Shown here one piece after another: positions 1 through 9,569 of a stretch of 64,000 nucleotides of DNA. This DNA comes from Raphanus sativus (lineage: Eukaryota; Streptophyta; Magnoliopsida; Brassicales; Brassicaceae). A model generated the notes under the pieces. That model saw only the letters and a program-made list of their open reading frames with translations. It was not told the DNA's origin and ran no database searches. The position numbers and the translations under genes are program-made. Position 1 is the stretch's first letter, and the number at the start of each line of letters is the position of its first letter. The stretch covers positions 22,915,043-22,979,042 of the forward strand of contig NC_079516.1 of NCBI RefSeq assembly GCF_000801105.2. The letters are read 5' to 3'.

Positions 1-986
1 TTAGTTTATTTTCACAAAATAACTTTTCAAGGAGAAAAATTGACCAAAAGAGATTTTATTGAATGGTAAATATGCATTCATAACTCTTAGGTTTACTAAT
101 CTAAGACTTAGGGTTTAGAGATAAAGACTGGAGTTTTAGGAAAATGTTCAAATTTGTTTTTGAAATAAATATTTAAAATTTTCAAAAATAGTTATTTTGG
201 TCATTTTATTTTTTGAGAGCTATTTTGTGATAAAAATTTAAAATTGCTATGTGAGAGAATTTTACATCCTCATTTCTACCTAGATGATCTACGTAGATAG
301 ATAAACGAACATCTTCTGTGGGATATGTTGCCGGTTTACGAATACCCTGTAACAAATTATCGGTTTGCGTTATCCTGTTTAACACGTTGCTTATCTCTGG
401 TTCGTTCTTCTTCAATGTATCATAGCTTATGTATTTCAAGTCTTGAAGAATCCTATGGATCACATCCATATACCTCATTTCTTTTCATAATCACATTTTT
501 AATGAATCAAACATTTATTTTAAAGAGAAACTATTGTTTTATACAACTTCTCTTGAATAGATTTTTTTTTAAAAAGTCATATATTTAAGGAAAAATTACT
601 AAAATAACAATCATGTTAATATTACTAGAATAACATACATTTTTTAATTACTAGATTATTTTGTATACCCAAAATACCTTTTTTGTAAACAAAAAGATAT
701 ATTTACCAGAAATGCCATTAATATTTTTTACTATGTCATTAGATAAAACAATTAGTTTCAAAATATTACATAAGTCTGCTGTAAAAAATCTGCAACACTT
801 TATGGCAATTTTATTAGTACTTTGCAGATTATTTCTTTAAACAGACTTATTATAGCCCATGTTAAAGATTACGCAAGGCGTGAGTCGGGCGGTAGACATG
901 GGCATAACGAGTTAATGATAAATCAAAGATTAAGTGGGGATGAGTCGGGAAATAGTTTTTAAGGTTTTGCGTATATGTGTATATTA
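1..986. other. AT-rich intergenic DNA, no supported gene
   Basis: A 90-codon open frame on the minus strand (206-478) has no motif I recognise and no visible gene context, so it is not called. A short GC-richer patch at about 870-950 carries GAGTCGGG words and an ATGGGCATAA word that recall the subterminal style of crucifer hAT elements. I could not find a matching partner end for it. Confidence 0.5.
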
Positions 987-1279
987 GAGCATCTTCAATG
1001 GTTGGCTTCATTTTTATCTTCAAATATGCACTTTCTTCAAAATGAAGAAACAAATGAAGCAACATTCACTCCAATGGTTTACTTCATTTCTTTTTTGTAA
1101 AAAGAATATTCCAAATATATTCTTTCTCTACTTTATCATTAATTATTAATAACACTTTCTAATTTTTCATATTTACTAATTTTGCCCAACTATTTTAGCT
1201 CAACATAATTCAACATGTCCAACATATCTTATAATAAAATTATTACACCAAACATAAAAATAAACAAAAACATTAGATT

Positions 1280-2496
1280 TTATAAAGAAGTTTCAGACAT
1301 ATGTTTTTCCCATAAGTGATCAATTAAATCATTTTGAAGTGCGAAATGAGCTTCTTGATCTTTGATTCTTCTAAATCGAGCAAGAAATTCTTGAAAACGA
1401 ATATTCTCATTTTCTTCGATATCAACCTCTGCAGGTGGAACTTCTCTTGCAACTTCAATGGATGCACTGAGATCACGATCATCCTCAATTATCATGTTAT
1501 GTAAAATTATACAAGTGGCCATGATATCATGTATCACTTCTATTTTCCAAAAACGAACTGGTTCTTTCACAATTGCAAAGCATGATTAGAGAACTCCAAA
1601 AGCATGTTCCACATCTTTCCGACATGCTTCTTGTTGCGTAGCAAAATATTGCTTTTTGAACCCCTTGGTTCATGAATAGTTTGTACTATGGTAGACCATT
1701 TTGGATATATTCCATCGGCCAAATAATACCCCATATTATATTCATTTCCTTGAATAATATAATGAGCAGGAGGTGCAATACCTTGAGCGAGATTGGAGAA
1801 AAGATGGGAAGATTCCAACACATTGATATCGTTATTGCTGCCAGGCATCCTAAAATATGCTTGCCATATCCAAAGATCATAATCTGAAACAACTTCAAGA
1901 ATTATAGTTGGTGATCCACTTCGACCTGAATATTGTCCAGCCAAGCGGTAGGACAATTTTTCCACTTCCAATACATGCAATCCAAGCTGCTTAACATTCC
2001 CGGAAAACCTCGTTTTTCACCAATATACAGAAGTCTTGAAACATCGACAGGGATTGGTGATCGTAAGTACTCCTTCGAGAATATCTCCACTACAGCTCGA
2101 CAAAATATTTTCATACTCCCGACTGCTGTTGATTCGCCAATTTTTATGTATTCGTCTGTTACATCAGCTGGTAAACCGTAAGCTAGCATCCCTTCGTTGT
2201 TTGAAGTAGATAGCGTGATTTTCAACCGCATCAACAATACGAAGGAATAAAGGACGAGACATACTATATCTTCTACGAAACATGGCATCGTTGTAAGTTG
2301 GGGTCTCCGAGAAGTAGTTGTTGAACAATCTACAATGTGCGCTTTCTCGATCGCTGTAGATAAAAGAACGTCCAGGAACTGAACCTCCATGAATCACCTG
2401 ACTGCTTTGTTGATTACGAAGGTATTGTATTATCGCATTGTTATTATCGATAGCATGCTGTATCGCTAATTCTTCTTGGTAGAGATTATTGATCAT
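1280..2496 (-). pseudogene. PIF/Harbinger DDE transposase, frameshifted
   Basis: Read from 2496 down, the translation shows the N-terminal region, then LAYGLPADVTDEYIKIGES, then the first catalytic Asp in SLDCMYWKWKNCP, then PGSNNDINVLE, then the second Asp in YYLADGIYPKW. An EACRKDVEHAFGVL block with the catalytic Glu and the C-terminal HDIMATCIILHNMI block follow. These are hallmarks of DDE_Tnp_4 transposases. The reading frame changes near 2195, where an in-family stretch between RRDA and LAYG is missing, and again near 1940 and 1665. A TAA codon near 1590 interrupts the block after FGVL. In family members this enzyme cuts at the terminal inverted repeats with help from the Myb-like partner encoded divergently upstream. 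Confidence 0.9.
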
Positions 2497-2639
2497 CTAT
2501 TCATTTTCATCATCATCATCCGATGATGAAGAACCATCCAAATGAAATGAATTTTTGAAATTATAATTCATTTTAAGATAGAAAATTTAGAGTGTTTAAA
2601 GTTAAAACTGATTTCTACTAGTATATATAGAAATTCTTG

Positions 2640-3062
2640 GAATCACGTTTTCTTTGTATTATTATTGGTCTTTTGAAAGTTTGAGTAACGTGAGAATTTT
2701 GGAATTACTTTTCATAGAATTATCAAATCATGTCATATTATATATTGAAATATGTGAGAATCTTTGAATCACATTTTCATTGCATTATCAAATCATGTGA
2801 TAATAAATTGAAAAATGTGAGAATCTTTGAACCACTTTTTCTCTGTATTATCACATCATGTCCTAATATATAAAAAACATGATAATCTTTAAATCACTTT
2901 ATTATTGCATTATCAAATCATTCATAATAAATTGAAAAATGTGAGAATCTTTGAACCACTTTTTCTTTGTAATATATAAAAAACGTGAGATTGTTTGCAT
3001 ACTTTTTCATTGTATTTTCAAATCATGTCATGTTCAGTTGAGAGATATGAGAATTTTTATTA
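2640..3062. repeat. Imperfect tandem array of about 63-bp units
   Basis: Six or so degenerate units follow one another. Each contains the words GTGAGAATCTTTGAA, CACTTTTTC, TTGTATTATCAAATCATGTC and a short AATAT..AAA spacer. The array fills the space between the divergently transcribed transposase and Myb-like genes of the Harbinger element, so it sits where both promoters should be. Unit boundaries are approximate. Confidence 0.8.
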
Positions 3063-3167
3063 TTAAATATAAATTACATGGTGTGCTCTACATTTTCATT
3101 CACAACTTTGAATCATTCTAGTCTATTCTCTTCTTTTCATCCACAACTTATTTTAACTTTTTACAAA

Positions 3168-4164
3168 ATGCCATTACGTTCCGCAGGATATACTCATGAA
3201 GAAGATAAGTTCTTATGCCAAGTCTATATGGAAATATCCCAAGATCCAATCACAGGTGTTTATCAAACGTCCGATCAGTTCTGGTCTCGTGTGGCGGATG
3301 CTTATGAGGCTGGGAAAATGCAAGTTGGAACGAACTTACAAAGAAATCTATTCAGTGTCGAATTCAAACTATTGAAAAGGCAACAAACAAACTGCATGCA
3401 TGCCTCAAGCAATGTGAAAGCAGACGTCCAAGTGGTGCTTCAAATGATGATATTGTAAGTGTTTTATGATTAGTGTAATATATATTTACTTAGTTTGTAC
3501 TAATGTCTTTTTTTTTAAATTGTAATGTAGTTTGAGCAAGCCAAATTAATGTTTGTGGATGATCCAAAATACAAAGGAGGCTGGAAATTCGATCATGTGT
3601 GGAATATCATCAAAATTTTTGAAAATTTTAAAGATGGTGACACTTCTGCGAAAAAGTGTCGAACACTTGTGGTTTCGGAGATACAAATTCAGCCTCTGAT
3701 TCTGCTACACAAGAATCTCCAGGTTTGTCCTCTTTTTCTTTGAATTTTGATGACGAAGAAGATAATATTGGTGGATCTTCATCTAAAAGACCAGTTGGAG
3801 TAAAAAAGTCTAAACTCAAAAGAAAAAAAGATGATGAAACATCACTTGTTATTAACACTTTGGAAAAAGGAAATAAAAAACTCTTGGAGGAGTTAAAGAA
3901 GACAAGCGCACAAAGAGAACAACATCTAGAGATTCAAAGAAAGAATTATGCTTTGAAAAAACAAAAAGAAGAAAACAAAATTTTATTTTGTGATGTGAAT
4001 TCCATACAAAATCCTAAAGTTCGAGAATACATTCAATTCGAACGAACTCCAATTTTGAAAGGAGTGAAGAACAGCAAGCTCAACAACCTCCTCAAACATC
4101 AACTTCATTTGGAAAATATTTTAATGATCTTAGTGGTTCTGGAAATGATTTACCAGATTATTAA
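3168..4164 (+). pseudogene. Harbinger accessory Myb/SANT-like (NAM-associated) gene, broken
   Basis: The start at 3168 gives MPLRSAGYTHEEDKFLCQVY, a trihelix/SANT-like start typical of the second PIF/Harbinger gene; the upstream in-frame Met at 3078 is unlike the family. A frame change near 3335 is needed to reach SIQCRIQTIEKATNKLHAC. An intron with GTAAGT donor and AG acceptor spans 3455-3530, and the next exon reads AKLMFVDDPKYKGGWKFDHVW. A further shift near 3655 leads to the basic, Ser-rich and coiled-coil C-terminal half (KKLLEELKKTSAQREQHLE). A shift near 4065 is needed to reach the final GNDLPDY and the TAA at 4162-4164. Family members bind DNA and help import or recruit the transposase. 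This copy is a pseudogene. Confidence 0.85.
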
Positions 4165-4581
4165 GTTTTAGTTTATGTTGTATTAGTAAGTTGTATATGT
4201 TTAGTTTTGTGTTATTAATTATGTATTTGAATTTTTATCTTAATTGAGTAAGTTTATTTTATTTATTAGTATAAATTTTAAGTATATTTAATATTTTAAA
4301 TTGATATAATAAAAATAACAACTGAAATTAGAAATTAATTGGATTATATTTAAGCATATTGTTTATGTTGGCAAAAGATAAGAATAAATAAAAGTTAATG
4401 ACCAATTTGCAATGAAAAGTTCATCTTAAAAAAAATGAAGATATGTACAGTAGATCTTCAAATTTGAAGCAACACTATTCATGGTTTCATTTTGAAGCAA
4501 AAAATGAAGTAGAGTTGGAGCAAAACTTTCTTCAAAATGAAGCAAAAAGTGAAAAATGAAGTGTGGTTGGAGATGGTCTTA

Positions 4582-5177
4582 TGACTTATTGTTCATAAAC
4601 ATTACTACAAAACTTGGTAGCTGTTGGTTTTTAGTTAATTTTTCCTTTTCTTTAAATGAAGGGCATAAACGTAATTTTGGAATTGTCTTCTTCCTTCTAA
4701 AAACTGTAACTTTCTGGTTTCAAATCTGATTTCCTCCGTGTCTAGCTACAAATTATCACTTTCTACATCAGTTTTTACTCATTTTACTTAAATTTTAATA
4801 GATCCAACCAACGGGCATCTGTTTCTAGCATAAATTCAAACAAAAATTAAGCAACCGATTAGTATCAATTTGCTACGGTGATCCACCGTCTCACGTATAT
4901 CCACCGGTTAATCGGCCAATTTGACCGAGTTTTCAAAAATGGATTATATCAGACTTTATATTGTTACAGGCTTTCAGCAAAAGGTCTACCATGCATGATG
5001 GTAGATTTAATTACGTTAGCAAATTTATTTTTAACTAGAAGGTTTCTATAGAAGATTTTTGTCTTATAATTATGATGGCAGGTTTATAATTTTTCGAAAA
5101 CTTTCATAATGGTATGCATATTTCTCTTGTATACTTTTTATAATTTGGCAGATTTTCGTTTTCATAAGATCGCAGAC
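4582..5177. other. Intergenic DNA between Harbinger and hAT remnants
   Basis: No open frame of note is present. A moderately GC-rich patch around 4850-4925 contains ACCGGTTAATCGGCCAATTTG. This might be the missing downstream part of the hAT gene on the minus strand or unrelated sequence; I cannot tell. Confidence 0.4.
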
Positions 5178-5791
5178 TTATATTTTTCGTTTGTCTCCAA
5201 GTATCTTCTTCATCGCCTCCTTCTTCTTCACATACATCTCCACTATATCTCGTCTCGCAGTTCTCCTAGAATGAGGTGTGTAGAGTTTCGTTTTGTTACA
5301 GAAATGTTTCCATGCTAAGCTGTCTACCCAAGACAAAGCTAACTCTCCCAAGACCATCATCTCGTTTGTAGCTTCCCTAAAGACTGTTTTAGAGACCTTG
5401 CACAACCTCATTTCACCATCTTCACCATCTGGAGATATCACATGTTGTGTACCAAACTTGTTTGCAGCTTGCCATACACTGTAACTCTTGCAAGCGAGAG
5501 TCAAATGCTTTGACAAGCTAGTTGTTCCAGATTTGGTCGCACTTGCCATCTCTTTCCCACAGTAGTTGCAAGTATGTCTTTATCTTCTTTCTTTTTGGTG
5601 AAATGTTCCCACACCCATGATCTAGCCTTCTTTGCACTACCACTAGCATCAGCTGCACCACCTTCATCTGCTTCTTTACGCTTGTTTTTATTTTGAGACA
5701 CTAGTGTCTGAACTTCATCTCCGGATGCATTAGAATCATCATCATCAGACACTGGATCAACTCTCTCCTCTGGATGGTCACAAGACGCCAT
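5178..5791 (-). pseudogene. hAT-type transposase N-terminal fragment with BED zinc finger
   Basis: The minus-strand frame starting at 5791 opens with an acidic Ser/Asp segment (DPVSDDDDSNASGDE), then SWVWEHFTKKKED, the start of a BED finger. After a frame change near 5570 the finger continues as CNYCGKEMAS and ends HLTLACKS, giving the C-x2-C and H/C ligands. The following EMMVLGELALSWVDSLAWKHF and LYTPHSRRTARRDIV blocks are typical of RICESLEEPER-like hAT transposases. The frame then stops, so the catalytic core and dimerisation region are missing. BED fingers bind hAT terminal and subterminal DNA. The piece is a frameshifted, 3'-truncated remnant, not a working domesticated gene. Confidence 0.82.
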
Positions 5792-6084
5792 CTATATGAT
5801 ACAATCAAGAAAAAGTTACAAACAAGAACAGAAAAACTTGAAACAACAAGATGACAAAGTTCGAGAGTTACCTTTGAACAACTACGAGACGCCTCTGATG
5901 GAGGAGACGACGCTGTGATCCAAAATTGACGATTTGATTCCAGTTTGTGGTTGAATAAAAGAAAATATACACTATTAATTGATGATAATTGGGAAGTGGA
6001 AACAAAAATTTGGGAAGTGGAAACGGCTTGCGAGATAAATGGAAAGAGAATCAGGGAAGAAAGATGTTAATGTCTGCCGGTTTG

Positions 6085-6282
6085 GTGACTTTCGAAGATT
6101 AGGTTTAGGGTTCTTTCGGTTCTTAAGAAAACCGATCGGGTATCGGGTAAAAACCAACCAGGTATCGGTTCCTCGGGTCTTGAAGAATTCTACCCAATAG
6201 GGTATTTTACACGGGTCGGGTAAGGAACCAAACCTGTTTTTTCGGGTCGGGTCGTCGGGTCCGGATTATATGCCCATGGCTA
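6085..6282. repeat. Probable right terminal region of a hAT element
   Basis: Many CGGGT words (for example GGTCGGGTAAGG and GGGTCGGGTCGTCGGGT) precede the end TATGCCCATGGCTA. Inward from the end this reads TAGCCATGGGCATATAA, resembling the TAGGGCTGGGCA ends of the complete hAT MITE at 15321-15933. It lies just upstream of the BED-finger fragment and could be its 5' end. No clean 8-bp duplication was found, so the element limits are unresolved. Confidence 0.5.
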
Positions 6283-6401
6283 GTTGTTGGATGCAATTTC
6301 CCTTAATTTTATACGATCACCATTACTTGATGTTTTTCTTATAACGCATGTGAGAGTAGTAAAATAATTTGGTTATGTATTGTTTTTTTTTTGTCAACGT
6401 A

Positions 6402-6470
6402 TCTATAATATTAAAGCAGGATCATATTTTTAAAATTTAGGATTCCGCCCCTGGGTTTTTATGATATTTA
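6402..6470 (+). mobile_element. Helitron-like 5' end
   Basis: TCTATAATATTAAAGCAGG directly follows an A, as expected for crucifer Helitrons, which start TC and insert between A and T. No convincing hairpin plus CTAG terminus was found downstream, so only the 5' end is called. The 6471-7209 stretch is AT-rich with no recognised gene. Confidence 0.4.
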
Positions 6471-7218
6471 TAATTTTTTTCCATTATCATTTAATTTAAA
6501 ATAAAAATAGAATATTCTCTGTAACTATGATAATTAACACTTTCCATATTTTTTAATGATAATAATTTTAATTTTTATGCAGTATATACTTTCCATTTAA
6601 TTTGAATATTATTTTTTAATCTAAAACATTATTTCAAGATCGGATATGAATATATACATGCAAATTTTTAAAAACTTTATTATGCCATTTTACATAATAA
6701 TGATATGCCAATTTTGAGTGTTTAATTTTTTTTAAACTTACCTTAAAATTAAATTTTAGATCTAAAAATAAATAAAAATACAAATTTATCATAGTAACCA
6801 AAAAAATAAAATAATATTTTCGTATCAATAATAAAATTTCCTATTACCATTTTTTCATTTTTTTTCTTCAAATGACATAATACAAATCTCATTAAAGTTT
6901 AAATAGTTACTTTTCAATATTTGTTGTATATGAATGCTACAAAGTTGACATAGTAATGTGCGTGCATAGATCTCGGTTTTCATTGACAGCTAATTATATA
7001 TTGGGCTAATTGGTGAGATAGCTTTTTGTTCAAGTGAAATTAAGGATCTAGCTATGATTTTGACATAATTTAATGTCAGACTTTTTACACCTATTCTATC
7101 TGGTTATGTTCTCTCATTTAACAGGTTACCAGTTACAGTTTATAAATTAAGCGACGTCGTAGTTTTTTGAAAGAAAAAGAAGCTATCCACGTATAATTTT
7201 ATTGATCACATACATATA

Positions 7219-8174
7219 GGGAAAATGGCTTATTCCCCTACGAACTAGTTGTTCCTGATTTTTTCACACACGAATTTTTAAGCCATGCCAAAAACTACAC
7301 GAACAACGGAAATATTGCTTATTCCCTTATGAACTAATTATTTCCAGTTTTTTCACACACAAATTTTTAAACTTTGCCAAAAACCACATGAACTACGCTA
7401 TTTTTTTAAATTACATACACAAATTATCAATTTTAAGTTAATTCCCCTAAAATCGTAAATTATGTTATTTAAACATTAACTTAGTATATGATAGGTGGGT
7501 AGCCGATTTAATTTGTGTTGATAAAAAATGATAATACATTGTTTTGTTCTTTCTCTTTTCTTTTTGTCAACTGCTCTTCTTCTTCAAAAATCGTTTTACT
7601 TTTCATCATCAATTGGGAATAAAATTTATTATTTTGTAAAAGATTAAACGTTTTACATGATGCATAAAGAAAGAAGAGCAGCAACATAGCGGATTGGTAA
7701 ACTAGTAGTTGCTACTCTTCTTTCTTTATGCATAATGTAAAACATTTAATCTTCTACAAAATAATAAATTTTATTCCTAATTGATGATGAAGAGTAAAAC
7801 GATTTTTAAAGAAGAAGAGCAGTTGACAAAAAGAAAAGACAAAAAACAAAACGATGTATTATCATTTTGTATTAACCCAAATTAAACCGGCTATCCACCT
7901 ATCATAAACTAAGTTAATGTTTAAATAACACAATTTACGATTTTTAGGAGAATTAGCTTAAAATTGATAGTTTTGTATGTAATTCAAAAAATAGTGTAGT
8001 TCATGTGGTTTTTGGCAAAGTTTAAAAATTTGTATGTAAAAAAGTTGGAAATAATTAGTTCATAAGGGAATAAGCAATATTTCCGTTGTTCGTGTGATTT
8101 TTGGCATGCCTTAAAAGTTCGTGTGTGAAAAAGTCGGAAATGACTAGTTCGTAGGGGAATAAGCCATTTTCTCC
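7219..8174. mobile_element. Foldback (long terminal inverted repeat) MULE-type element
   Basis: Two arms of about 467 bp (7219-7685 and 7708-8174) are near-perfect inverted copies around a 22-bp centre at 7686-7707. The outer ends read GGGAAAATGGCTTATTCCCC inward from the left and the matching complement on the right. The element is flanked by the 9-bp direct repeat ATACATATA (7210-7218 and 8175-8183). A 9-bp duplication with long inverted repeats is the signature of Mutator-like elements. It has no coding capacity. A transcript through it would form a very long hairpin. Confidence 0.92.
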
Positions 8175-8221
8175 ATACATATACAACAAATTTTCAATTT
8201 TATATTATCTAAATAGTATAT

Positions 8222-8534
8222 GATTATAATCCCACCAACCACTAAATACTATAGATAACCCAACCCAAATCCCGAGATATTAAACCTTATCTCAATCCCA
8301 CCATAACCTCTAAATAGTAAACCCTAAACCCTAATTAGTAAACCCTATCATCTAAATAGTATAAGATTAACTCAAATATAAATTTTAAATCCAAATAGAA
8401 TGGAACATAATAAATAATATAGCACTAATCCATAACACACCCTCTTACCTTATAAATACTAAATTCTAAATTCTAATAACTAAACCGTAATCTAAATGTA
8501 AACCCTAAACTCTAATAAGTAAAGCCTTAACCCA
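8222..8534. repeat. ACCCTAAA-rich dispersed repeat, left part
   Basis: Scattered AAACCCTAAACCCTAA words sit in AT-rich DNA with the recurring phrase CACCTTATAAATACTAAA. The same phrases occur at 14515-14840 and 43660-44110. The copia insertion splits this copy: the text resumes immediately after the right-hand target duplication at 14515. It resembles degenerate telomere-type repeat but is not a regular telomeric array. Confidence 0.65.
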
Positions 8535-8539
8535 AATAT

Positions 8540-9500
8540 TGTTGGGTTCCTTCTAGATGGAGGAAACACATTGGGTTTGGTTGGTGATAACCAAACTTGG
8601 AAGTTGGGCCATTGGTATTAGTCCATGAGATTAGTATTCGGCCTTGGAAGTTATTAGGGTTAGTGAGACACCATATAAAGTCTCTTAACCTAATTTGTGT
8701 TACACAGCAGACATAACACAAGAAAATAAAGAAGAGTACTCAAGAAGACTCTTAAGACAAAAGAGAAAAAAGGAGAGAAGAAGGCAGATTTCGTCTGGGT
8801 TTATCAAGGCAGATTTGGAGGGTCAAAAGAATCTTGATCGGGCTGATATTTTTTGGGAAGCTTCTTCAGTCAGTGGGTTAAAGGTTCACCGAAGGGATTT
8901 GGATTCTAACGGTTGGATCTTCTGTTGTCTGGGTTTTGGTAAAGCTGATCGTCATAGTTCTTCAGCAGCGCTGTCTTGAGTGTTTGGTGAACGGTGAGAT
9001 CTTCTCTGATTGAGCTGAGATATGGCAGAGGTGTTGTGGACTTGTTCATATTGGATTTGTACGGTGGAATTAGTCTCTGGTTGCCGGAATCCTTGTGAGC
9101 TGAGGTCGTCTTGTTGCTACCGGTTTTGAAGCTTTGTATTGCTCTCTTGTTGTTGTAGTTCTTGTGTTGGAGATAGCTCTTTGTAGCTATAGTCTCTGTT
9201 CTGTTCAGGTTGTTGAACAGGGAGGACGTGGATGTACTCACATACATTTATATAATGTATTGTTGAGTGGACTACGGTCCCGTGGTTTTTCCTTCTCACA
9301 TCGAGGATGATTTCCACGTAAAAAGTGCTTGTCTCATTTAGTTATTGCTTATATCATATCCTGCTATCGTCGAAGTATTTTCCTCACAGGTTCACACAAG
9401 GTCAGGGGAAACACGACCGTTTAATTCCGCTGCGCCGTGTACCTTATTTCCCAACAGAGTGGTAACAGAGCTAGCGTGATTTGCTTATCTGATCCCAACA
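8540..9500 (+). repeat. 5' LTR of the copia element
   Basis: Begins TGTTGGG and ends CCCAACA, the short inverted termini of an LTR. It pairs with 13546-14509. Near its end, at 9450-9456, is an internal CCCAACA followed by a primer-site-like TGGTAACAGAGC (9460-9471), a duplicate of the real LTR end and primer site that lie about 44 bp further on. Confidence 0.95.
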
Positions 9501-9503
9501 AAG

Positions 9504-9515
9504 TGGTATCAGAGC
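9504..9515 (+). other. Primer-binding site, initiator-Met tRNA type
   Basis: TGGTATCAGAGC lies three bases after the 5' LTR end. It is complementary to the 3' end of plant initiator methionine tRNA, the standard primer of copia elements. Confidence 0.93.
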
Positions 9516-9569
9516 TTCTGGTTTTAGAGTTTTGGGTTTGATAACTTCGGGTTATTGTTGCTTGTGTGA

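Larger units (their letters stand above)
987..4578. mobile_element. PIF/Harbinger DNA transposon, decayed
   Basis: The ends are inverted repeats: the left end reads GAGCATCTTCAATGG and the right end, read inward, GACCATCTCCAACCA, followed on both sides by a shared CTTCATTTT word. The element is flanked by TTA on both sides (984-986 and 4579-4581), the target duplication of the PIF/Harbinger superfamily. It carries the two expected divergent genes: a DDE transposase on the minus strand and a Myb/SANT-like accessory protein on the plus strand. Both are broken by frameshifts, so the element cannot now move itself. A tandem repeat array lies between the two genes. Structure and coding content agree well. 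Confidence 0.93.

Noticed and set aside
206..478. 90-residue minus-strand open frame
   Set aside because: No motif, no gene context, and overlapping an equally long plus-strand frame; chance cannot be excluded.
893..6282. A hAT element spanning from TAGACATGGGCATAA (893) to TATGCCCATGGCTA (6282) with the Harbinger nested inside
   Set aside because: Attractive because the end words resemble each other, but the flanking 8 bases (TCGGGCGG and GTTGTTGG) do not match and left subterminal similarity is thin.
8334..8360. Telomere-like AAACCCTAAACCCTAA words as an interstitial telomere
   Set aside because: Too few regular units and the spacing is broken; better explained as part of a dispersed repeat present three times here.
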